Below are positions 1 to 5,875 of a stretch of DNA of 5,875 nucleotides, one piece after another; positions within the stretch are counted from its first letter, which is position 1, and every line of letters begins with the position of its first letter. Made by a program: the position numbers and the translations under genes. Origin of the DNA: Desulfobacterales bacterium (lineage in GTDB: Bacteria > Desulfobacterota > Desulfobacteria > Desulfobacterales > Desulfobacteraceae); NCBI GenBank assembly GCA_022361315.1, contig JAKSBB010000855.1, positions 1-5,875 of the forward strand. Reading direction: 5' to 3'. Under the pieces are notes generated by a model. The model worked only from the letters and a program-made list of their open reading frames with translations, ran no database searches and was not told where the DNA came from.

Positions 1-770
1 GGACCGGTATCAGGAACAATGAATTCGTGCTTCACTACCAGCCCAAAGTTTCTCTTGAGAAGGGCCGCATTACCCATGTGGAGGCCCTGATCCGATGGAT
101 TCATCCGGAAAACGGATTTATGCCCCCGGATGATTTCATCCCCCTGGCAGAACAGACCGGCAATATCCACCATATCACCGATTTCAGCCTGAATACGGCC
201 GTGGCTACCTGCGCGGACTGGCGTCAAAAGGGGTATCAGATCAAGGTGGCCGTTAACATATCCGCCAAAGATCTGCTCAGCCCCAAATTGACAGAAAAAG
301 TCGCCGATTTGCTGGAAAGGCACAGCCTGCCGCCGCACTGGCTCATTCTGGAGATCACCGAAGGGGCCATGATGCAGGACCCGGATATGGCCCTGTCCAT
401 GCTGGAGCAGCTTCACGAGATGGGGGTCAAACTCTCCATTGACGATTTCGGTACCGGGTATTCCTCCATGGCCTACCTGAAAAAACTGCCCATTCAGGAG
501 ATCAAAATCGATAAGTCCTTTGTCCTGGACCTGGCCAAAGATGCGGAAGACGCCGTTATCGTGCGATCTACTGTGGAACTCGGTCACAACCTGGGGCTGA
601 CGGTAATTGCCGAAGGTGTGGAAGACGAGGAATCCATGGATATGCTCAAAGGGTATGGTTGTGATCTGGGACAGGGGTACTTTTTCTCTCGCCCCCAGCC
701 CAAAGAAGACCTTGAAACCTGGTTGGCAGAATCTCCCTGGGGCCAGGATAAAGGACCGGATCAGGCGTGA
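1..770 (+). CDS. EAL-domain cyclic-di-GMP phosphodiesterase, C-terminal part (5' end outside window)
   Basis: The reading frame is open from base 3 to the TGA at 768-770, so 255 codons of a longer gene are visible. A GTG at 27-29 lies inside the conserved opening of the EAL domain (EFVLHYQPK) and is not the true start. Numbering from base 3, the EAL signature is E27-A28-L29. Other expected metal or substrate residues are present: N85 (NISAKDL), E117 and E120 (LEITEG), D147-D148 (IDDFGTGYSS, loop 6), K168 and D170 (IKIDKSF), E204 and E207 (AEGVED), and Q224 (GQGYFF). In this family such a set marks an active enzyme that cleaves c-di-GMP to pGpG in the cytoplasm. The domain fills nearly all of the visible part and ends in a short hydrophilic tail. 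The missing N-terminus may carry GGDEF, PAS or receiver domains, so the sensory input is unknown. The stop overlaps the GTG start of the outer-membrane protein gene by 4 bp, suggesting one operon. Confidence 0.95.
   Translation, partial: TGIRNNEFVLHYQPKVSLEKGRITHVEALIRWIHPENGFMPPDDFIPLAEQTGNIHHITDFSLNTAVATCADWRQKGYQIKVAVNISAKDLLSPKLTEKVADLLERHSLPPHWLILEITEGAMMQDPDMALSMLEQLHEMGVKLSIDDFGTGYSSMAYLKKLPIQEIKIDKSFVLDLAKDAEDAVIVRSTVELGHNLGLTVIAEGVEDEESMDMLKGYGCDLGQGYFFSRPQPKEDLETWLAESPWGQDKGPDQA
751..755 (+). promoter_or_regulatory. Probable ribosome binding site of the outer-membrane protein gene
   Basis: AAGGA lies 11 bases before the GTG at 767-769, inside the last codons of the phosphodiesterase gene. 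The spacing is a little long and the start codon is weak. Initiation may therefore depend partly on ribosomes finishing the upstream gene at the overlapping GTGA. An in-frame TAA at 749-751 excludes any longer start, and no ATG, GTG or TTG lies between it and 767. Confidence 0.5.
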
Positions 771-2071
771 ATCGATTACTTTTTTCCGTTTTTCTGTTTC
801 TGGGAGTTTCTCTGGTATTGGTACCTATGGCCCCGGCCTTTGATCCCACACAGGATATTACTCTCCACGGCCTGATGGATGCCCGCATCACCCTCTCTGA
901 CACCACCCGTACCTGGCTGGACGGCGGCATGGGCAAGACCCGTTACGGCAGCAAATCCGCATCCCCGGACAACGACACCCAGGCGGACCTGGCAGAAATC
1001 TCCCTGGAAGCCAACGCAAGGTTCGGCTGGGCCTGGACCGGAAATCTGGCCTTGAAATATGACCCGGAACAGGAGAAAACCCCGGTGGACGTTACCGAAG
1101 CTTTCCTGGCCTACAAATCTCTTCCCAATGCAGGAGGCCTGCGGATCAGATCCCGGCTGGGCTTCTTTTTTCCGCCTGTCTCCCTGGAAAATCATGGCCG
1201 GGCCTGGACCTCTCCCTATGCCATCACCCCGTCCGCCATCAACGCCTGGATCGGCCAGGAGGTCCGTACCATTGGCGGTGAAGTCACCCTGCAGGCCCCC
1301 GGCGACAGTGTGGGTCCCGATGGTTTGGATTTGGAAGACTGGGATTTTGAAGTTCTAGGTGCGGTTTTCATGGCCAATGATCCGGCCGGCACATATCTGG
1401 CCTGGAATGGTTGGAGCCTCCATGACCGGAAAACCGGCCTGTTCGACAGGACGCCCCTGCCGGCTCTCAATTCCATCGGACCGGGTGGCGCACTTTCCAG
1501 ACAGGCGCCCTGGGTTGAACCTTTCCATGAAATCGACGACCGTGCGGGCTTTTACACCGGCCTTAACATCCATCACATGGCACATGGCAGTCTCCATCTG
1601 CTCTACTACGACAACAATGGAGACGGCGGTGCTTTCGACGGTGAACAATACGCATGGGACACCCGGTTCCTGAGCGTCGGCGTCCGGCTCTTCCTGCCCC
1701 TGGACCTGGAGTTTCTGGCCCAGTATATGACCGGCGATACGGCCATGGGCCCGGCCGACCAGGTGAATGTGGACTACTGGTCCTTCTACACCCTGCTCAC
1801 CCGCCCCATTGGGGATCACCACCGCCTCACCCTGCGTTTCGACCGGTTTACCATCAGTGACCGGGACGATCTCCCGGACGATAATAACGATGAAAGCGGC
1901 TGGTCCTGGCTGGCCGCCTGGACATTCGATCCGGCCTCAGGGCACCGTATTATCACGGAATTGCTTTCCGTGACCTCCGATCGCCCCGAACGTGCAGCCT
2001 ACGGCTGGGACAGCGATATACACGAGATCTGCCTTCAGGTGTCCTATCAGTTTTTCTTTGATTTTCTCTGA
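767..2071 (+). CDS. Secreted porin-like outer-membrane beta-barrel protein
   Basis: This gene encodes 434 residues, starting at GTG. Residues 1-24 form a Sec signal peptide: Arg3, a hydrophobic core, then a signal peptidase I site APA before Phe25. The mature part has alternating polar and hydrophobic stretches rich in aromatics and glycine, typical of transmembrane beta-strands, for example residues 74-98, 124-134, 298-321 and 335-346. The segment FFPPVSLENHGRAWTSPY (134-151) resembles the constriction-loop region of porin-like proteins that I recall from proteobacteria without a named function. The last strand alternates well (L423, V425, Y427, F429, F431, F433), but the final residue is Leu rather than Phe or Trp. 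Two acidic stretches look like external loops: 282-293, which fits an EF-hand-like calcium pattern, and 366-377. Substrate is unknown and I assign no symbol. The 4-bp overlap with the phosphodiesterase gene implies joint expression. A non-porin barrel is the main alternative. Confidence 0.8.
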   Translation: MNRLLFSVFLFLGVSLVLVPMAPAFDPTQDITLHGLMDARITLSDTTRTWLDGGMGKTRYGSKSASPDNDTQADLAEISLEANARFGWAWTGNLALKYDPEQEKTPVDVTEAFLAYKSLPNAGGLRIRSRLGFFFPPVSLENHGRAWTSPYAITPSAINAWIGQEVRTIGGEVTLQAPGDSVGPDGLDLEDWDFEVLGAVFMANDPAGTYLAWNGWSLHDRKTGLFDRTPLPALNSIGPGGALSRQAPWVEPFHEIDDRAGFYTGLNIHHMAHGSLHLLYYDNNGDGGAFDGEQYAWDTRFLSVGVRLFLPLDLEFLAQYMTGDTAMGPADQVNVDYWSFYTLLTRPIGDHHRLTLRFDRFTISDRDDLPDDNNDESGWSWLAAWTFDPASGHRIITELLSVTSDRPERAAYGWDSDIHEICLQVSYQFFFDFL

Positions 2072-2092
2072 GTTGCGAATATGATGTCCGGG
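2072..2092. other. Convergent intergenic gap of 21 bp
   Basis: This short spacer separates the TGA of the outer-membrane protein gene (2069-2071) from the TGA of the kinase gene on the other strand (2093-2095). It contains no GC-rich hairpin followed by a T-run in either direction. The two transcripts probably overlap at their 3' ends, or end by Rho-dependent termination or inside the opposite gene. Confidence 0.7.
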
Positions 2093-4816
2093 TCAGCGGT
2101 CCAGGACCTCCCTTGCCAGCTCTGACAATTCTCCCATTGTAATGGGTTTGTTGGCCAGGGCCGATATACCCAGAACACTTGCATCTCTTTCATCAACCTG
2201 TGCACTGTTCCCCGTGCAGATAATAATAGGGATGTCCTTCCTGACGGCTTTCAATTTTTCCGCAAGGGTAACCCCGCTCATCCCCGGCATGGTCATATCG
2301 GAGATCACCAGATCAAACCTATGGGGGCTATTCTCAAAATCTGCCAGGGCCTCAAGCGGGCTGGTGTTTCCCACCACCTTGTACCCCAATCCCTTTAAGG
2401 ATTCCCGGGCAATTTCAACCAAGGCACTTTCATCATCCACAAAAAGGATGGTCTCCTGTCCCTGTGGTTTCTTTTTTTCACCCACCGGCTGTTCATCAGT
2501 TTCACCGGATACAACCGGAAAGAAAATCGTAATGGTGGTGCCGTTACCGGCCTGACTTTCCACAGAGATATGACCATTATGGTTCTTCACGATGCCGTGT
2601 ACAACTGAAAGCCCCATGCCCGTGCCTTTTCCAACTGCTTTTGTTGTAAAATACGGGTCGAATATTTTCTCCCTGTATTTCTGCTTAATCCCGATCCCGG
2701 TATCCTGTATCTCAATTTTTATATAGGTTCCCGGCGGCATGGATTCCAAACCTGTTTCTCTTTCCTGCCCGACGGCGATACGGCTGAGATTGACGGTGAG
2801 AATGCCGCCTTTGTCTGCCATGGCATGGGCCGCATTGGTACAGACATTGATAATGACCTGATGAATTTGCGTGGCATTGGCTTGGATGGTATCACAGGAT
2901 TCCGGTATATGGCTCCGGATCTCAATATTGGATGGAATTGAAGACCTGATCAGCGTCAAGGCTTCCTGCACCACCGGACTGATATCCATGGTTTTCTGCT
3001 GCTGTTCGGTTTTTCTTGAAAAACTCAGAAGCTGGTGCACGATTTCCTTTGCCCTGAAGCTGGCCTTTTGGACGGCGGTTATATAGGCATCCCGGGCCTG
3101 CCCCTTGGAAGGGGCATCCAATGCCAGTTCGGTGTTCCCGATGATGATACCGAGAATATTGTTAAACTCATGGGCAATCCCCCCGGCAAGGGTACCGATG
3201 GCTTCCATTTTCTGGGACTGGCGCAGCTGATCTGCCAGTTTTTGTTTTTCAGCCTGGTGTTGCTTCATTTCCGTGATATCGGTGCAGGTGCCGATCCATT
3301 TTTGAGGAATTCCGGCATCGGTGAGCACCGGCACCCCATGGTCATACCAGTTTCGCCAGGTGCCGTCCTGTTTCCGGATACGATATTCGTATTTGATGGG
3401 CCGGGTTGAACTCCTGTGGTACTCTACGGCATCTTTGAGTGTGTCCATGTCATCCGGATGAATCCGGGATACCCATGCGTCAATGGTTCGGGGAAAACGA
3501 TGGGGTGGATATCCAAGGGCGGAATCAATATCGCCGAACCAGGTCAGGGTGTCCGTCTGTATATCCCACTCGTAGATCAAATCACTGGTGGCTTCAGCGG
3601 CCATGCGAAACCGGTCTTCTGCCTGTTTGCGTTCAGATATTTCGCTTTTTAAACTGGTGTTGGCATCTTTGAGTTCTGCGGTTCTCCGGCTGACTTCATC
3701 TTCCAGATTATCCAGAATCCGGTGGAGGCGGCCGGCCATGAAATTAAAGGTCCGGCCGAGCCGGCCCAATTCGTCCATGTTGTCTTCCTGAGCCCTTACA
3801 CCCCGCTTCCCGTCTTTCCATTTTTCCGCAACCCGTGTCAGGCGGACGATCCTTTGGGTAATATTGGTGTTGAGAACCCATGCTGTAAATCCGGCCAGGA
3901 TAAGACCGGTCAGCGTGACGGCGATCATGATCCCCCAGGCCAGGCGGTAGGCCACATTGATCTTCTTCCGGGCGTGGTGGACCTCCTGATCTGCCGCATG
4001 GATGAGTTTATCGGAAACCGAACGGACGATGCGTTCCTGTAAGAAGAAGTCTTTGAATTTTGCTTCAATGGCAGCATCAATATCCAGGATCTGTCCTGAA
4101 ATTTCCTTGATACGGCTTAACACTGCCAGGGCATCCTTTTTCATTGAAGGGGATGTGTCAGGTCTGCCTTGGATAAGGTTATCAAGGATAAATCCCTTGT
4201 TCAGTGCCGACTGCATGATATGCCGCTTGCGCTTCAAACGATAGGTGCCGATCAGGTATTCCATCTCATGAACCGGCCCCAGCAGTTCCGGCATGGGATC
4301 AGTAACGTTCTGCAGCAGACTCAATTCTCTGTCAAGCTGTGCTTCAAGCCCGGTTTCAGGTGTGGCCAGTTCGGTCACCAGCTCAAAGGAAGCAATGGAG
4401 GTATCTGCAAACCGTTTGGCCGAAGAAAGATAGAGGTTGAAATCCACATTGGCCGTTTTTATGGCATCGCCGGTATCAAGCTTCCCCAGATTTTTCCCCA
4501 GTTTTTCGCTAATGGAAACCACCTTGGATATTTCCTGTACAGCAGACTGGGCATAAATCTCATGTGCTTTTTGTAGTCCGATCCTTGGGTAATTCAGAAA
4601 AAAACCGCCATGGAGATGCCTGGATTTCCCCATGCCCCGGTCCATTTCGAGAACCAGATTCTGGATCTCCCGGCTGACACCGATGGCGTTTTCAACGGTG
4701 CGGACATAAAATAAGGCCATACAGCCGGTCACGGCCACCAGGAGCACCACCAGAAAAAGAAGGCTGATACCGATACCGTACTTGGTGGTTATGGATTTAT
4801 CTTTCCACATCCCCAT
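2093..4816 (-). CDS. Membrane-bound hybrid sensor histidine kinase (helical sensor-HAMP-PAS-HisKA-HATPase-REC)
   Basis: The product has 907 residues. TM1 (about 15-38) and TM2 (about 290-314) enclose a periplasmic region of about 250 residues. It looks all-helical, with few Gly/Pro and long amphipathic runs, and its size fits HBM or TorS-type helical sensors. HAMP follows (about 315-370), lacking the usual Pro in its first helix, then a coiled coil (365-405) and one PAS/PAC unit (about 400-516, ending WIGTCTDITE). HisKA carries the phospho-accepting His549 (GGIAHEFNN). The ATPase domain has an N-box (N657, N661), G1 box D705-TGIGI, F-box FDPYFTTK and G2 box GKGTGMGLS (729-737), so it should be active. 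The C-terminal receiver (788-907) has acidic pocket D794/D795, acceptor D840, T868 and K890. No HPt or DNA-binding domain is present, so the downstream partner is elsewhere. ATG at 4816 was chosen for its ribosome binding site; Met3 is a weaker option. It lies 3 bp after a periplasmic binding protein gene, probably its co-receptor. Confidence 0.95.
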   Translation of the reverse strand: MGMWKDKSITTKYGIGISLLFLVVLLVAVTGCMALFYVRTVENAIGVSREIQNLVLEMDRGMGKSRHLHGGFFLNYPRIGLQKAHEIYAQSAVQEISKVVSISEKLGKNLGKLDTGDAIKTANVDFNLYLSSAKRFADTSIASFELVTELATPETGLEAQLDRELSLLQNVTDPMPELLGPVHEMEYLIGTYRLKRKRHIMQSALNKGFILDNLIQGRPDTSPSMKKDALAVLSRIKEISGQILDIDAAIEAKFKDFFLQERIVRSVSDKLIHAADQEVHHARKKINVAYRLAWGIMIAVTLTGLILAGFTAWVLNTNITQRIVRLTRVAEKWKDGKRGVRAQEDNMDELGRLGRTFNFMAGRLHRILDNLEDEVSRRTAELKDANTSLKSEISERKQAEDRFRMAAEATSDLIYEWDIQTDTLTWFGDIDSALGYPPHRFPRTIDAWVSRIHPDDMDTLKDAVEYHRSSTRPIKYEYRIRKQDGTWRNWYDHGVPVLTDAGIPQKWIGTCTDITEMKQHQAEKQKLADQLRQSQKMEAIGTLAGGIAHEFNNILGIIIGNTELALDAPSKGQARDAYITAVQKASFRAKEIVHQLLSFSRKTEQQQKTMDISPVVQEALTLIRSSIPSNIEIRSHIPESCDTIQANATQIHQVIINVCTNAAHAMADKGGILTVNLSRIAVGQERETGLESMPPGTYIKIEIQDTGIGIKQKYREKIFDPYFTTKAVGKGTGMGLSVVHGIVKNHNGHISVESQAGNGTTITIFFPVVSGETDEQPVGEKKKPQGQETILFVDDESALVEIARESLKGLGYKVVGNTSPLEALADFENSPHRFDLVISDMTMPGMSGVTLAEKLKAVRKDIPIIICTGNSAQVDERDASVLGISALANKPITMGELSELAREVLDR

Positions 4817-4819
4817 TTT

Positions 4820-5875
4820 CTATTCTTCCGGTGCATAGCTGAGTTTAATATTGGCGCGTAACCCGGACAGACCCGCGGCGACATCTTCCAGTTGCAATAC
4901 GTTGAAGCGGGGCTGGGCGCAGTCCCCGAATTCATCACAGGAAAGGGTGCCGGTGACACCCTGAAAATCACGGACGGCGTAAAGGGCATCCCGCAGTGCC
5001 TTCCGCCCGATATGCAGGGTACCGTCTTCTCCGGCCAGGGCAGCCTTTTCAATGCCGTGGAATAAAATATTTGCCGCATCATATCCGGAAAGAAAATAAA
5101 ACACCGATGGAGAGGTGTGATACTTTGCCGTGTATTTTTCCAGCAGATCGCCGGCTTTTTCTTCTTTCGGACCTGCAGGACCGACAAAATACATACCTTT
5201 GCCCTTTTGTCCCACGGCATCCAGGAAGGATTGGTCGATGAGGGCTCCGTCGCTCATGAGCACCTTATCATTGAATGCATCCATCTCACGGGCCTTCAGC
5301 AGGATATAATTACCCTCCGGCTGGAACAGAGGAAAGAACAGCAGTTGCGCACCGGAGTTAATCACTGCGGTGAGCACCGGTTCCATCTCTTTATCCCCTT
5401 TATTTACTTCGGTATCCAATACGATATCACCGCCAAGGGCCGTAAAGGCCGCAATAAATCCGTCGGTGAGTCCCTTTGTGTATATATCTCCGTCATTAAT
5501 GGTTGCCGCTTTCCGGATACCCAGTTCCTTGTATGCATAAAGGGCGGCGGCTTTACCTGAAACTTCTTCGTTGGAAGCTGTTCTGAAATAACCGTTTTGC
5601 CAGTGGGGGGCACGCTTGTTTCCCACGGCTGTCAGGAAGGGGGCACTATTGTTACCGGAGACCATTGAAAGGCCGGCTGCGGACATGGCTTTGGATGCCG
5701 TCGCCGCAGCACCGGAGCAGGTGCTCCCGAAAATCGCGACGGATTTTGGATCGGCAATGATTTTTAAAACTGCATTGGCCCCCCCTTCAGCCGTGCATCC
5801 CGTATCTTCTGTCTGCATCTCAACCCGACGGTTGAGCAAGGTTCCGTTCCGCTGGTCCAGGGCCAGTTCAAACCC
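4820..5875 (-). CDS. LivJ-like periplasmic substrate-binding protein (Peripla_BP_6), 5' end outside window
   Basis: The frame is open from the right edge to the TAG at 4822-4820, giving 351 visible codons. A TTG at 5839-5837 falls inside the conserved opening region (GFELALDQRNG before it) and is not the true start. By family comparison the signal peptide or lipobox and about 40-50 mature residues are missing. The type I fold is recognisable from the first beta-alpha units, the VAIFGSTCSGAAATASKAM segment (47-64), a GDIYTKGLTDGF segment (129-140) typical of the second lobe, and the terminal GTLSCDEFGDC region. Cys27 and Cys53 align with the LivJ disulfide. Ser54 and Ser77 fit ligand-binding positions, and Asp209 sits near the LivJ ammonium-binding acid. 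Known relatives bind branched-chain amino acids, amides, urea or aromatic compounds, so the exact ligand is uncertain. No permease or ATPase gene is in view. The kinase gene starts 3 bp downstream, suggesting a sensing role with or instead of transport. Confidence 0.93.
   Translation of the reverse strand, partial: GFELALDQRNGTLLNRRVEMQTEDTGCTAEGGANAVLKIIADPKSVAIFGSTCSGAAATASKAMSAAGLSMVSGNNSAPFLTAVGNKRAPHWQNGYFRTASNEEVSGKAAALYAYKELGIRKAATINDGDIYTKGLTDGFIAAFTALGGDIVLDTEVNKGDKEMEPVLTAVINSGAQLLFFPLFQPEGNYILLKAREMDAFNDKVLMSDGALIDQSFLDAVGQKGKGMYFVGPAGPKEEKAGDLLEKYTAKYHTSPSVFYFLSGYDAANILFHGIEKAALAGEDGTLHIGRKALRDALYAVRDFQGVTGTLSCDEFGDCAQPRFNVLQLEDVAAGLSGLRANIKLSYAPEE
4823..4829 (-). promoter_or_regulatory. 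Ribosome binding site of the histidine kinase gene
   Basis: On the minus strand GGAAGAA ends 6 bases before the ATG at 4816-4814. It lies in the final Pro-Glu-Glu codons of the binding protein gene. Its spacing favours Met1 over the second ATG two codons later. The kinase is thus expected to be translated from the same transcript as the binding protein. Confidence 0.6.

Noticed and set aside
27..29. GTG as the start codon of the EAL protein
   Set aside because: It encodes the Val of the conserved EFVLHYQPK opening of the EAL domain, and the frame is open to the left edge.
1355..1822. 155-codon open frame on the minus strand opposite the outer-membrane protein gene
   Set aside because: Its composition is that of an antisense shadow, with no recognisable domain, and the + strand frame has a signal peptide and barrel pattern throughout. 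The same applies to the 139-codon minus frame at 776-1195.
2098..2108. GGTCC-A-GGACC inverted repeat at the 3' end of the kinase gene as a terminator
   Set aside because: The arms are 5 bp with a one-base loop, which cannot fold as a stable hairpin, and no T-run follows on either strand. It lies in the last kinase codons.
3009..3024. Perfect 7-bp inverted repeat GTTTTTC-TT-GAAAAAC as a possible operator
   Set aside because: It lies deep inside the kinase coding region, just after HisKA, where codons for Phe-Ser-Arg-Lys-Thr explain it. It is not near a start or promoter.
3727..3767. Clustered GGCCGG/CCGGCC motifs
   Set aside because: These are codons for repeated Gly-Arg-Leu and Ala-Gly in the HAMP segment of the kinase, with no regular spacing or repeat unit.
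4169..4576. 135-codon open frame on the + strand within the kinase sensor region
   Set aside because: It is antisense to a clearly real gene, has no domain and no good ribosome binding site that I can see. The 147-codon + frame at 5117-5560 opposite the binding protein was rejected for the same reasons.
5837..5839. TTG as the start codon of the binding protein
   Set aside because: The frame continues upstream to the window edge with residues (GFELALDQRNG) that belong to the conserved fold, and no signal peptide follows the TTG.

Overview
The window is almost entirely coding. It holds four genes in two converging pairs, and both outer genes run off the window edges. The proteins are Gram-negative in type: an outer-membrane barrel with a signal peptide, a periplasmic LivJ-type binding protein, and a PAS-containing hybrid histidine kinase. 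The style of the kinase and of the c-di-GMP phosphodiesterase, with moderate GC content, suggests a Desulfobacterota (sulfate-reducer-like) or similar proteobacterial genome. That placement is a judgement from sequence style, not a marker-gene result. No RNA gene, CRISPR array, insertion sequence, prophage gene or plasmid function is visible, and nothing points to recent transfer.

Left half, + strand: the 3' part of an EAL-domain cyclic-di-GMP phosphodiesterase gene (1-770) with all the catalytic residues I can check intact. It overlaps by 4 bp (GTGA) a 434-residue secreted protein predicted to be a porin-like outer-membrane beta-barrel (767-2071). The overlap implies co-transcription and probably translational coupling.

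Right half, - strand: a LivJ-like type I periplasmic binding protein gene (5' end beyond the right edge, stop at 4820-4822) is followed after 3 bp by a 907-residue membrane-bound hybrid histidine kinase (2093-4816). The kinase has a helical periplasmic sensor region of about 250 residues, HAMP, a coiled coil, one PAS domain, HisKA, HATPase_c and a C-terminal receiver. This arrangement resembles TorT/TorS-type systems, in which a binding protein presents its ligand state to a kinase with a helical sensor. My leading hypothesis is that the binding protein serves as the sensory co-receptor of the kinase, perhaps for an amino-acid-like ligand.

The two pairs meet tail to tail with only 21 bp between stop codons and no convincing terminator. 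No promoter is visible, because the 5' ends of both transcription units lie outside the window. A functional link between the two pairs (ligand sensing on one side, c-di-GMP turnover and an envelope protein on the other) is possible, but the sequence does not show it.
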